DNA from: Flaccisagitta enflata
Lineage: Eukaryota > Chaetognatha > Sagittoidea > Aphragmophora
Assembly (NCBI GenBank): GCA_965153355.1
Contig: OZ231128.1
Span: forward strand, 23,498,001-23,562,000
Reading direction: 5' to 3'
Length of the DNA stretch: 64,000 nt
Shown: positions 50,530-62,655 of the stretch, in pieces
How the letters are laid out: the number at the start of each line of letters is the position of its first letter
How positions within the stretch are numbered: the stretch's first letter is position 1
The notes under the pieces: generated by a model
Told to the model about the DNA's origin: nothing
What the model saw: only the letters and a program-made list of their open reading frames with translations
The model's database searches: none
Translations under genes and position numbers: made by a program

Positions 50530-52400
50530 CTTCCCCATTAGCACGGGGGTTCATGACAAAAAATGGTCAGAGCCTTTAAGTTCAGGAGATGTGCGCACCA
50601 TTTCATGGTATAAAGCACAAAAAAAAAATTGGAGGTCGTCCAATGTCGGGAAGATGGCGCCGCCACCCCCCCCCCTCTTGAGTAAAGTGATGATGGTAGT
50701 ACAAATCTTGTTTTTTAGGTCATTTTGACCTCAAAATTGGGCCACTTTGCTATAGAAAAATGACAAATAATCCATGAGATTATAAAATTAGAGTTTAAGA
50801 GCCAACTAGTGGTGCAATCCACATGTTTCTATCATTTTTTGTTTAGATTTGAGAGCAAATCAAAGATGAAAAGGTACAAAGGGAAAATTGCATCCTCAAT
50901 TTCTGTGGCAATTTTGACATGTTTGATAAATTAATATCTCTCTGCTTTGGATGGACCAATCTGCTTAAAATTGGTGATCAAATTGAAGAGTTTTTTCTGC
51001 TCTAGCTGATGGTAAAAAAAATTTGGATCAATATTTCTGCAAATTTTGAATAAAGATTGTAGAAGCAGATGCAAAAAAGTTGATTTTTTTGCAAATTGGG
51101 CGTTGAGTGTGGATGGGGGTTGGCTGCTCCTTCCTACCCGTCCGCAACAATATTGTGAATTGCCACTTGCTTTAGTATCTTTGAGTGTGTGCAGGGGGGT
51201 TGGTGTGTCGATGGTGGTTAGACGCCCCTGCCCACCCATTTGCAACTATACTTTAGTGGCCCAATGTTGAAGTGAATATGGCCAAAATTAACCAATATGG
51301 TAATTATACCACACACTCTCCTCTTTCAAGTTCTGTCAAATTGAGATGCCAAAACATATTGACATGACATGCTACATCCTAATGCCATTTTTTTCCCGAT
51401 AGGCTTATTCAAAGCAGCGATGTATTAGAAAATGTAAAAAATGTCAAAATTGCCACTAAAATTCAAAATGCAAAATGACCCTCATACCCTCCCATCTTTA
51501 AAATACTCTCAAATCTGAACAAAAAATGATAGAAACATGCAGATTGCACCACTGATTAGCTCTTGAGCTCTATTTTTATAATCTCTATGAGTTTTTATTG
51601 ATTTCCACAGCATAAAAGCTTAAAATCAAGGCCAAACTGACCAAAATACCCAAAAATTGTCATTTTTACATACCCTTGGATCTTAGGAGTTTTATAAGAT
51701 TTAAATGCAAAAACGTATTGATATGCAGATTGCACCACTAATTAGCGCAGGAGCAGTACTTAATTTTGCTTATGGATTTTAAGTGTTTTCTAAAATTGGA
51801 AGTAGCCAAATTCTTTGTCCAAAATTGCCCAATTTGCAAAAAAAATCGACTTATTTGCACCTGCTTCTACAATCTCTGAAAAAAATTTGGGGATATTGAT
51901 AAAAAAAAATTTTACCATCAGCTAGAGCAGGAAAAACTCTTCAATTTGATCACCGATATTAAGCAGATTGGTCCATCCAAAGCCAAGAAATAATGAAATT
52001 TGTGAAAAATATCAAAATTGCTACTGAAATTGAGGTTGCAATTTTCCCTTCATACCCTTTCATCTAAAAAATGCTCTCAAATCCAAACAAAAAATGATGG
52101 AAACATGTGGATTGCACCACTGGTTAGCTCTTGAGCTCTAGTTTTATGATCTCATGGATTTTTTGTCAATTTTCTGAGGCAAAGTGGCCCGATTTTGAGG
52201 TCAAAATGACCTAAAAAACAAGATTTGAACCATCACCACCACTATACTCAGGGGGGGGGGGTGGCGGCGCCATCTTCCCGACATCAGACGACCTCCAAAT
52301 TTTTTTTGGTGCATTATGCTATGAAATGGGGCGCACATCTCCCGAACTTAAAGGTTCCGACGATTTCTAGTCTTAAACCTGCGTGCTATTCCCCATTACC
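50530..52400. mobile_element. 1.9-kb inverted-repeat element, split by a code-2 insertion
   Basis: Left arm 50530-51098 and right arm about 51828-52400 are inverted copies. Landmarks such as CCTTTAAGTTCAGGAGATGT, GTCGGGAAGATGGCGCCGCC, ACCTCAAAATTGGGCCACTT and CTAGCTGATGGTAAAAAAAA occur once in each. The middle contains a hairpin-end fragment (51099-51260) and an extra unit (51480-51650) repeating the GATTGCACCACTGATTAGCT block of the right arm 567 bp away. No coding frame. Confidence 0.85.
51099..51260 (-). mobile_element. Hairpin-end head fragments, code 2, inside the inverted repeat
   Basis: GGATGGGGGTTGGCTGCTCC, CTACCCGTCCGCAACAATAT and TTGTGAATTGCCACTTGC, followed by a second head unit with GCCCCTGCCCACCC and ATTTGCAACTATA. 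No terminal hairpin or tetranucleotide tract. Confidence 0.65.
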
Positions 52401-52446
52401 ATGTTTGTATGTATGTGTAAGTACACTTAATCTGTCTCGTTCAACC

Positions 52447-52795
52447 TTTATATAACAAAATGGGCTTAATTTGGGCATTTGAATGAAACATTATTTCCAA
52501 GCACTTTTCATGTTCCAACTGCATGATAAGAGCCCAATCTAATTGGAAAATCGATTTGGAGTGGATCTAGGCACTCCGTAATCAATGCTAAAGTTGTATA
52601 GAAAACATTAATGTAGGTTTAAGAGAAATTTCCTCAATAGTTTTTCTCTACAACTAAAGCTTTGATTACGAAGTACCTAGATGGACTTCAAATCAATATT
52701 CCAATGAGGGCTCTAATTATGCAAATGGAACACGAAAAGTGTTTTGAAACAATGTTATGCCCATGTTGAGCCCACTCTATCATATATTTGTTCTT
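52447..52795. mobile_element. 349-bp inverted-repeat element, reference copy of the nest host
   Basis: GGGCTTAATTTGGGCATT and CACTTTTCATGTTCCAACTG on the left are inverted on the right (GGAACACGAAAAGTG, CATGTTGAGCCCA). The centre near 52610-52635 is unmatched. A half copy of the same family is the outermost layer at 54585-55808. Confidence 0.8.
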
Positions 52796-53120
52796 TGAAT
52801 ATCATGCCTCAGGATCTGCCTGCCTTTCCATCGGTCTGTCCAACTCCCTGTCCTTATGCCTTGCAGAGAAATCAGTCAAATAATGCTCTAATGAACACGT
52901 CTGTGACGATATTTCGCCTTTGAGGAAATGAATATTAGGTCCCTTCAAAGAATTTGTTTTATTTCTTTTTTGGCTAAAAAGAAAACTGTCTACAACAAAA
53001 TACATTGGAGTTCGTTGAAATGACTTATAACTGTATTTCAGTATTTGCTTATGCCTCCGTTTCTCTCTCTATAACTTTCAACTGTAATTTTCTCTCTGAC
53101 GCTGCCCTTTCGATTTCCCA

Positions 53121-53231
<111 letters not shown>

Positions 53232-53255
53232 ACAAACACGCACTGGTCCACTTAC

Positions 53256-53496
53256 CTTGTCGTGGTGAATGACGTCATAAGGTATGGCGCCGAAGGTAGC
53301 GCCGTTGAGAGTGGCGCCGTTTAGAGTGGCGCCATTAAGGGCGGCGCCGTTGAGAGTGATGGCGACGCCGTTGGCATCCCGCGCCACGAGAGACGATCCC
53401 GGAGCGGCGTTCTTGAAATGCCACAAAGTCGAATTTTCAACAACAAAGTCACCTTCCAGTGGAGGCGCCGCAGATGAATCGCAGATCACCCCTTTC
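53256..53496 (-). CDS. Internal coding exon of an unidentified gene
   Basis: On the minus strand a pyrimidine tract ending CTTATTACAG precedes 53496, and AAG at 53258-53256 is followed by GTAAGTGG, both close to consensus splice sites. The 241-bp exon is open in the frame starting at its second base and ends on a codon boundary (enters in phase 2, leaves in phase 0). It encodes 80 residues including VICDSSAAPPLEGDF, NSTLWHFKNAAPGSS, then a repeated ALNGA/TLNGA block (four units) and PYDVIHHDK. It is clearly more GC-rich than its surroundings. The A-L/T-N-G-A repetition resembles pentapeptide-repeat spacing but is too short to assign. I do not recognise the protein. Neighbouring exons are not visible. 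Confidence 0.78.
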
Positions 53497-53500
53497 CTGT

Positions 53501-53504
<4 letters not shown>

Positions 53505-53554
<50 letters not shown>
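53505..53554. repeat. (GA)n microsatellite next to the exon's splice acceptor
   Basis: Fifty bases of GA on +, i.e. CU repeat in the minus-strand transcript, forming part of or extending the polypyrimidine tract. Confidence 0.95.
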
Positions 53555-53556
<2 letters not shown>

Positions 53557-54584
53557 TGGGTGGTGGGAGTTTTGTCAATTAAGGTAAAAAGTAAAGCATT
53601 TCGATTGAAAGACCTAATTCTTGGGATGATTACTGTGCATTGAACAAATAGACTTTGTTCAGGGAAACAAAAACTTAAGTGGGGATGAAATTTATAAAAA
53701 TCATTTCACTTGGGAAGAAAATGCTACAGGATAAGTGGATTTATCAAGTATTGTTGGATCTTCAAGGATCAAACCAGAAATTGAAAGTACGGTCTAACCA
53801 GAAGAAGGTGAATAAAAAAATTGGTTGCTCTGCCTTATGAATAACTAGGTCAGATACAAGAAAAATAAGCAGACGCTTGCGGTTGGGCAGGGGCAAAAAT
53901 GATCAGAAATCGCAACTGTTTTTTGATCGATCTTCCAAAAGTCGCATAACGGGAGGAAGCACCCTCTTTGGGCGAAAAAGATAGGAAAAAGCATCAACAA
54001 AGGACTTGATGAATAACTTAATCAGTTAATGGAAGAATCCATATGACTGAATCAATAAATGAAAACAACGAAAATGAAAATGATGAAATTCCGACACCAA
54101 TAAGTAAAATCCGAAAATTACTCGATTGTATGCTTTCATTAATCAGAACATTGATAAAGAAAGAAAGATAAAAAAAGAATTCAATCTACTTGAAAGTACC
54201 CAGCTGCTGATTGATAGCAATCTCGTTTTTAATTAGCTAAGGTGGAATTCTTTCATTGCATTGATTTGCACATCCGAACTTTTTTTGGGTGGGGTCTTGG
54301 AAAAAAATTGAGTGATAAGAGTTGACCTAGATGTCTGAACTATAATTGGCTTGATATTTATGGTTGACTTACTTAATGAAGGGGAAAAAATCCTCTTAAT
54401 ACATTATAATGAACTAAAAGTAGTAAAATAGGTAGCTATCAGCCTATCCCCCGATCACCCACTTGTCCTTCGACAACTTGTCTACAACTCAGTCGGTAAC
54501 ACTGACGGCATGCACTGAAAAAGAAACTACCATTTACGACTTTTCTGGTCGGCGATACCGCCTTTATTGGTATAGAATTGATTG
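53555..54584. other. Probable intron or intergenic sequence, no second exon found
   Basis: AT-rich. A weak hairpin-end head remnant (GCAGACGCTTGCGGTTGGGC) lies at 53871-53890. No other exon with good splice sites seen. Confidence 0.45.
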
Positions 54585-54702
54585 CTGGAGTTATGAAAAG
54601 ATTTCTCCCATAGACATTCTATAAAACTAGAGCATTGATGACGTGGTGCCTAGATATATAGATCAAGTCCAAATTGATTTTCCAATGAAATTGGGCTCTT
54701 AA

Positions 54703-55734
54703 CAGTCTATGGACATTTCGGTATTTGTAGATACCCTGTGTTCAAAAGCGAGTGATACCAGCAAAACCTTTATCGTGCCTAAAGTATTCATTTTGGGAAT
54801 ATCTGATTGGTTTTATCTGAAAGCATATAACCTACCATTTATTCATGCAAAATTTCATAGCACTGGGTCTCGCAGTTAAGCCTCCACAAAATTTTGAAAA
54901 TTAATGAAATTTCAAGGAATTTTGCTCAAAAACAGCATTGTTAAACTGTTTCACATCAATCAACCTTCATAATTTTTGCATGGATTGAGCTAAGATCACC
55001 AGATTGGTCGTGAATGGGAAGTATATGACCCATCTTTTTCATATGATTTGATTTGTCTATATTTTGGAGAAAACTAGAGACCTCATGATTAGCAATATGA
55101 TGCAAAACTTAAACAAACTTCAAAAAATCAAAGAAACATTAACATTTGCCCCATGAATTTCCGTGATTTGGTACTTATGGCCTGAAACAGTAAACTGAAA
55201 CAAATATCCTGCCTTCTGGACTTATCTGGCCATTTTTGCATGATTCATTTAAGAATGCCATTGATTCTAAGCTACATAAATCAGTCCACCTTTACCTTAG
55301 GAATCCTCAAATGGTTTATCCACATTTTCATCCAAAACTATGTGGAAGCTCAACCCCTAGAGCCAGTGCTATGAAATTTTCTATGAATGAATGGTAGGTT
55401 ATGTGCTTTCAGGCAAAGTCAATCCGAAATTCTCAAAATAAATACTTAGGGCGCAATAAAGGTTTTGTTGGTATCACTTGCTTTTGAACACAGGGTATGT
55501 CAGCAGTTTGGTATATTTCAACCCGTTGAAATCTTTCATTCTGGCATATTTCAACGGGTTGAAATCTCTCCTTTTGGCACATTTCAACACATTGAAATCT
55601 CTCATTCTACAAGATTGATATCAGTAGAATGAAAGATTTCAACCTGTTGAAATATGCCGGAATGAGAGATTTCAATGGGTTGAAATGTATCAAACTGCTG
55701 ACATATCTACAAATACCGAAATGTCCATAGACTG
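54703..55734. mobile_element. TTAA-flanked palindromic element, middle layer
   Basis: The ends CAGTCTATGGACATTTCGGT and the exact inverse, with TTAA on both sides (54699-54702, 55735-55738). The uninterrupted relative at 52730-52745 reads GGGCTCTAATTATGCAAATG. Inside are six or so copies of ATTTCAACNNGTTGAAAT, a short palindrome. TTAA duplication suggests mobilisation by a piggyBac-type transposase (inference). Split at 54733 by another element. Confidence 0.82.
54734..55495. mobile_element. TA-flanked palindromic element, inner layer
   Basis: CCCTGTGTTCAAAAGC at the left and its inverse at the right, with TA at 54732-54733 and 55496-55497. The opposite arm of the middle element reads TTTGTAGATATGTCAG (as complement) with a single TA, which is the pre-insertion site. 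The interior is an imperfect palindrome sharing CATTCATGCAAAATTTCATA-type blocks. The ends resemble those of 47433-48204. Confidence 0.85.
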
Positions 55735-56084
55735 TTAATATGCAAATGGAACATGAAAAGTGCTTTGAAATAATACTTCGTTCTAATGCCTAAATTGAGC
55801 TCACTCTATTAAATAATGATATAAAGATCGCGGACCGCGAGCAAATGAAAACAAAACAAGTCCTTTCAACGAATGTTGAAGCGACGTCGCCGCCATGTCA
55901 GCTTAGCCTTAGGGCTATGTTAGCTTAGAGGATTTCATTCATCAAATCAATATCTTCCTCGATGATAGCTTAACCTTTAAGACAATATAAAACATCACAG
56001 CCTGAGCTTTCCTAATATCCGCTCCTCCCCACCCCTTTCTTCCGACCTTCCGGCCCCCCATTTTATCTGAGGATGTTTCTTATA

Positions 56085-56296
<212 letters not shown>

Positions 56297-56431
56297 TGTC
56301 AATTAACACATCTGAATTCCATTTCCCTCCCGCTTTATCCCTTCACCGATGCGATTTGCTTTTATTTGTGCGGAATTTTCGATTAGTTGCTTCTATCAAC
56401 GTTTCTCATTTTTTCTCCATTTTTGCATCAG

Positions 56432-56584
56432 TCTGTTTTAGTTCCGTCGGTCTGTCGGTCCGTTGGTCCGTCGATCCGTCCGTTCGTTTGCCTAGTATGA
56501 AAACGCGCATGGGGTCAAAGAAGGTATGGATATGGGTTGTATGCCCCTGCCCACCCAACGATATTGTGACCCCGCGTCGCTTGT
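56432..56584 (-). mobile_element. Hairpin-end element, code 2, without hairpin
   Basis: GTCGGTCCGTTGG tract, TAGTATGAAAACGCGCATGG, GTTGTATGCCCCTGCCCACC and ACGATATTGTGACCCCGCGT CGCTTGTT in two parts. The code motif itself has been deleted (CACCC runs directly into AACGATA). Confidence 0.68.
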
Positions 56585-56691
56585 TGTCTCTACAAAAAGG
56601 TTTTAATGTAATTAACTTAGTGTCTACCATTTTGTCTCAGTTCTAGGAGAATGTCAGCTTAATCAGGTAGTGTGGCGTTCACATGACTGAC

Positions 56692-56693
<2 letters not shown>

Positions 56694-56758
<65 letters not shown>

Positions 56759-56884
56759 GGCAAACGAGTCGCGTAATCAAGGCTCGGCCTATCGGCCTCT
56801 TACAGCCGAGTGGGGCGTGTCCAGAGGCCGTCCTCCTCCTCCTCCTCCTCCTCCTCCTCCTCCTCCTCCTCCTCCTCCTCCTCT
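56694..56884. repeat. (CT)n and (TCC)n microsatellites
   Basis: CT at 56694-56756 and TCC at 56831-56884, with 74 bp of unique sequence between. Confidence 0.95.
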
Positions 56885-57012
56885 TTCTCCTCCTCTTCTC
56901 CCCCCCCCGCCCCCACAACCGGAAATCAAACGTTGATTCGAGTGATTTTTCACGAGCGCCAAATGCGAAAAAACCGCGGGCAAAAAGAGAGATAAAGAAA
57001 GAAAGATTCAGA

Positions 57013-57110
57013 GGGAAAGATACACCCCGTCACAACGCTCTAAAATGGATCTCACATCAGAAGGAAAGATGCCCCCCGTCATAGTGTTCTAAAATGGATC
57101 TTACGTCGAG
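57013..57110. repeat. 49-bp unit repeated twice
   Basis: GGAAAGATACACCCCGTCAC and GGAAAGATGCCCCCCGTCAT start the two units; both contain TCTAAAATGGATCT. Confidence 0.75.
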
Positions 57111-57256
57111 ATTTGAGAAAATAGAAACTCTGGTTTATGGATTGTTTCAGAAAAACATATTTGAGAACAAAACATTGTGCCTTACAATACCGGTGGGCCA
57201 TACAGGGAAAATACGGTCCAGATCTGCTTGTAACTCCTCAAGCGATAATAATAAAA

Positions 57257-58173
<917 letters not shown>

Positions 58174-58265
58174 CCGATGGAGCCACTGATACATCGACCA
58201 ACGGAATGACCGATGGAGCGACCGATGGAGCGACTGATGGAGCGACCAACGGAGTGACCAATGAA
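58174..58265. repeat. 12-bp tandem repeat, GATGGAGCGACC
   Basis: Seven or so units of GATGGAGCGACC with decay at both ends. The period is a multiple of three, giving an open repeated frame on both strands. Confidence 0.8.
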
Positions 58266-58399
58266 GTGACTCGTCTTTTAGTCGGCAACTGGCGAAGGTG
58301 AGAAACGAAATTCGAAGAAAAAATATTTTGCTTTATTGATTTGCTGAATTTAATTCTTTCGACCTCCCACATTCAGTAAGGAAAAGAACACTCAAAAGA

Positions 58400-58592
58400 A
58401 CAAAACCGGATACACGGCTACCTTAGTCGCGTGCTGGTAGGCAGGGGCAGTGATGAAAAAAGGCTAACCATGTATCTAGTGGGAGCAGTAATGCAATAAC
58501 CGCAATAAACGTCGAAAAAATATGAAATGATGGACGGATCGATAGATGGACAGAAGGTCGTACAAAGCGGGTACCGGAATCGCGCACACGAA
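58400..58592 (+). mobile_element. Hairpin-end element, code 1, diverged
   Basis: AACAAAACCGGATACACGGC, CTTAGTCGCGTGCTGGTAGG, GGGCAGTGATG, GATGGACGGATCGATAG, CAAAGCGGGTACCGG and a collapsed hairpin AATCGCGCACACGAAAG. Confidence 0.72.
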
Positions 58593-58615
58593 AGGGCGGC
58601 ATAAAGAGCGAAATA

Positions 58616-59201
58616 ACACCTGTCCGGATATTATTGTCCCAAAAACAAATGACTGTCAAATCAAAACGGGGATATTTAGCAAAATGCAGATTTTTCCACC
58701 AGTTAGAGCTTTAAAAAATCTTCATTTTGCTCATGAATTTTGCCTGGATTGCTTCATACAAAATCAAATAAAATCAAGAACAGTAAAAACATCGCCCATA
58801 CAAATCATTGCAAAATTACCAGAAAAACCAAATCAACTTTAGATACCTACCAAATCTAGATAAAGATAGATACTCAGATGCGGATTTCACGGCTAAAAAA
58901 CCTTTGAAAAGTTCTTCAATTTGCCCATGGATTTTGATGGATTTCTTAAAGGTGAACCCTTTAAAGATTCAAAGCAAAGCTATAGAAAAATTTATACCTG
59001 GGCGTTGCTGGCTAGTGGTCAAGGGGTGATTAAGTTAATATGAAGCATCCAAAATGGGATTAAATACAGAAAACAATGTGAAACATACTAGGAAATACTC
59101 ATCTGACATCCATTAACAGAGATTTATATTGTTCCTCACCAGCAGTGTTGAGGCATCTAAAGTTGTGACACTACTGGGACAATAATATCCGGACAGGTGT
59201 T
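58616..59201. mobile_element. Element with 26-bp terminal inverted repeats, ACACCTGTCCGG ends
   Basis: ACACCTGTCCGGATATTATT with GTCCC at the left and the exact inverse at 59176-59200. The interior has two diverged units beginning TGCAGATTTTTCCACC and TGCGGATTTCACGGC that resemble the CAGATTGCACCACT units at 51510-51720. AT-rich, no coding frame. A hairpin-end element abuts its right end. Confidence 0.75.
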
Positions 59202-59364
59202 AACAAGGCCGGATACACGGCCAATACCCGTTGCGGACGGGTGGGCAGGGGCGGAAATGCGCATTTTCACAGTTTCCAACTCGATCACCACGGACGGATG
59301 GACGGACGGACGGACGGACGGACGGACAAAGCCTCTTGTAGAGTTGCTTGTCCGCAACTAAAAA
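59202..59364 (+). mobile_element. Hairpin-end element: family-1 head but code 2 at both ends
   Basis: Head AACAAGGCCGGATACACGGC, the standard code-1 family start, then ACCCGTTGCGGACGGGTGGG. GCGCATTTTCACAGTTTCCA, GACGG tract, AAAGCCTCTTGTAGAG and hairpin TTGCTTGTCCGCAAC with TAAAAA. Both code positions are code 2 although the outer head is from the code-1 family. Confidence 0.85.
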
Positions 59365-59455
59365 TGAGATGAGAAAAAAAGGTAAGAGGAAATAGAGAAA
59401 AGAAAAGGAAAAGGAAAAAGAAAAAAACAGGTAAAGAAAAAAAACAACAATTATC

Positions 59456-60873
59456 ACCAGGTATTTCGTCGGCGTTCTTATTGCGTTTTTGTCCCAAATA
59501 GGGGAACAACGTCTCAAAACTTGTAGTATGCAACAGTTTCAGAACGACCAAAAAACCAATTATGCATACAACAATGTCCTTTGGTGGCAGTAATCTGGAG
59601 TTTCAAAACGCAGGCATACTTGCCGTTTTAAAACGCCTTTTTTGGGGGGTATCAAAACTGCATAAAAAGGGCTTTTGAGAACATGTCTAAAATATCCTTT
59701 TTTCCTCACCTCAAGCCAGCTAGTTTTTACCGTTTTGGAACTGGGAAAAAGTGGCAATGAAATTATGAAATATGAAATAGCCGTTTCTTAGCTTCAATTT
59801 CTTGCAGTTTCAGAACTTCAATTTTTTGCAGTTTCAAAACTTCATTTTTTTGCAGTTTCAAAACTTCATTTTTTTGCAGTTTCAAAACTTCAATTTTTTG
59901 CAGTTTCAAAACTGTAAAAAATAAGCTCTTTGGCACAAACACACAGAGAGATTATCACAACTGCAATTTCATTTAAGTATGTGCATTTTTGCACTTTTAA
60001 CTCAAGCATAATGGATGAACCGATGGAGGACAGACAGACCTCTTTCAGGGTTTTGAGGTTGGGATCTGGGTCTCTTGGGTGGGATTGGGACCTCGAGGCT
60101 AAGATTTGGGCTTCAAGGCGGGGATCTGGGCCTCCAGGCAAGGATTTGGCCTTCAGGCTAGAATTTGGGCCTCAAGACTGTGATTTGGGTCTCGAGACTG
60201 GGATCTGAGGGGGGGGGAACAAAGGAGAAGAAGAAGGAGAAGGAGAAAATTCCCGATATGTGTGAAAGCATAGGTCATCGACCCCTTTGGAGCTGCTGCC
60301 CAGAAGGATGTCTTTCAGTTTCAGTGTTATGGAAAACCAAGAGTGGCGTGCGTATTAGCCAGTCAGTGAGGGCTAACCGTAACGGGGCCCTCTTCCATTT
60401 ATTTCAGTTTGGGTAAAGTCAGCTAGCATATAACCATATTTCAATTTTTAAACACATTTTTTCATAGTTTCAATACTTCAATTATTTGCGTTTTCAAAAC
60501 GGTAAAGGAGGTGATAAGATTACAAAGATGAATAGATTTTTTCCCATGCTGGCCGTTACTTTAGCGCTGTTTTCAAGCGTTTTGAAACGCAAAAATTTCA
60601 TGGTTTTAAAACTTTAGAATTGCAAAGTTTTGATACGTCAACTATGCCTCAATATTCGTTTCAAAAGTTGCGCATACTTGTGGTTTTGAAACGACAATAT
60701 AAGATCGTTTTAAAACTGCATAAGAACGCCCGTTTCAAAACGGCCTTTTCCAGTATTCTTGTGACATGAATTCATAATTTTTGTCACAATAATCCATTTT
60801 TTTGCATTTTTGAAACGATTTTTGGCGGTTTAATACGCTATAGTAGAACGCCACGGAATATCTCATTATCACA
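59456..60873 (-). mobile_element. GTTTTGAAAC-rich inverted-end element, copy 2
   Basis: Reverse complement of 43893-45572: TATTTCGTCGGCGTTCTTAT at the left and AACGCCACGGAATATCTC at the right. Landmarks AGGGGAACAACGTCTCAAAA, GGCCCTCTTCCATTTATTTC and GGATGTCTTTCAGTTTCAGT match copy 1. AACTTCAATTTTTTGCAGTTTC is expanded to several tandem units at 59808-59910. It carries a bow-tie remnant at 60040-60310. Confidence 0.78.
60040..60310 (-). mobile_element. Type-1 bow-tie, one-armed, inside copy 2
   Basis: GGGATCTGGGCCTC-type units, a GAAGAAGGAGAAGGAG tract, GTGTGAAAGCATAGGTCATC and GACCCCTTTGGAGCTGCTGCCC. The right-hand junction (CCCAGAAGGATGTCTTTC) matches the left-hand junction of the bow-tie in copy 1. 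The other arm is lost. Confidence 0.68.
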
Positions 60874-60899
60874 TGAGTGAATAAATGTTGGCTAGAAAA

Positions 60900-61139
60900 A
60901 GAAGTGACACGTAGCCACAATATCGTTGTGGATGGAAGGGCAGGGGCATCCAACCCCCAGCCTCACCCCAACCACCCCCAACACACTCACACACAACCAA
61001 TTCCAACTGCAGCATCCTAAACACGCGTTTTTTCGCGTTTTTAACTCGAGCGTGACAACTCGAGTGTGACGGACCGAGGAACTGACAGACGGACGGACGG
61101 ACAAAACCTCTTATAAAGTTGCGTGTCTGCAACTAAAAA
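60900..61139 (+). mobile_element. Hairpin-end element, code 2
   Basis: AAGTGACACGTAGCCACAAT, ATCGTTGTGGATGGAAGGGC, GGGGCATCCAACCCCCAGCC, GACGG tract, AAACCTCTTATAAAG and hairpin TTGCGTGTCTGCAAC with TAAAAA. Both head and hairpin show one C-to-T or G-to-A change relative to the reference. Confidence 0.82.
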
Positions 61140-61201
61140 GATATTTGACAACTGAAAAGAGGAATGACCTAACAATATAAAAATGAATCATCTTTTCTTC
61201 A

Positions 61202-61270
61202 GTGTTAGAATGTCGGTCTATCCAAATGTTGGTCTGTCCAAATGTCGGTCTGTCCAAATGTCGGTCGGCG
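61202..61270. repeat. 16-bp tandem repeat, ATGTCGGTCTGTCCAA
   Basis: Four units from 61210. Confidence 0.8.
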
Positions 61271-61542
61271 TTATTGGTGAAAGGGACAGGTTATAGTTAA
61301 CAACTTCACAAATAAAATCTTTCAACCTGAAAACAAGCGTCCACAAAACAAATGAAGCAAATGAAGTTACCACATGTGGCCACAACCAGATAGCTTTCAT
61401 TATATAGAGTTGCTTTATTTGATTAGCGATACAAAACTCATTTCATATTGGCACGACAAATCACCAGCTTTTAGTCAGCGAAGCGAACCAATCCTACCCC
61501 TATATTAAGAATAGCGCTCTTTTATAGTCAGGTGGACATACT

Positions 61543-61773
61543 GTTGAACCAATTTGTAGTTCCAGCACACAGATGGTTGAACCAATTAGTAGTTCCAGCA
61601 TACAAATGGTTGAACCAATCTGTAGTTCCAGCATACCGACAGTTGAACCAATTTGTAGTTCCATCATACAGACGGTTGAACCAATTTGTAGTTGCAGTCT
61701 ACCGACAGTGGAACCAATTTGTAGTTCCAGCATACAGACAGTTGAACCAATTTGTAGTTTCAGCATACAAATG
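61543..61773. repeat. 33-bp tandem repeat, seven units
   Basis: Each unit begins GTTGAACCAATTTGTAGTTC. The seven units add up to exactly 231 bp. Because 33 is a multiple of three, both strands stay open (11-residue repeats). No start, splice or composition evidence favours a gene. Confidence 0.9.
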
Positions 61774-61874
61774 GTCGGATGAACTTGTTGATCGATTTCT
61801 TCGCGGAAGGACGAGCAAAACGAGAGTCAGACTTGATACAACTTGATAAAGCGAAAAAATGATCATTACATCAA

Positions 61875-62400
<526 letters not shown>

Positions 62401-62655
62401 GGAGACACCAAAAGTTTTAGCAGCCCCCCCCCCCGAGAGCTTACTTGGGTTTGTGTACTTTGTGTACTTTAGGGGAATTGATGCAGCGCCACCGCGGCAA
62501 TTTTTGAATTTTCACCTAGAACCCCCCAAATTACCCCTTTTTGACCCCCAAATAAACAGTCTAGTGAAAGTGAAAAAAAAAATGTTTTTGAAATTTTCAG
62601 TTTTTTTTTCGGTGGAAAAGTTTAGTATGAAGTTTGTATTGACTATAAATCATGT

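Larger units (their letters stand above)
54585..55808. mobile_element. Outer layer of a three-level nest: half copy of the 52447 element
   Basis: ATTGATTTTCCAATGAAATT and GGGCTCTTAA on the left and TATGCAAATGGAACATGAAA with GTGCTTTGAAATAAT on the right align with 52680-52795 of the reference copy, but are separated by about 1.03 kb of inserted elements. The opposite arm of this copy is not visible. Confidence 0.72.

Noticed and set aside
52802-53005. 67-codon minus-strand frame as the next exon of the gene at 53256
   Set aside because: There is a weak acceptor-like TTTTCTTTTTAG but no convincing donor, and the composition is AT-rich unlike the called exon.
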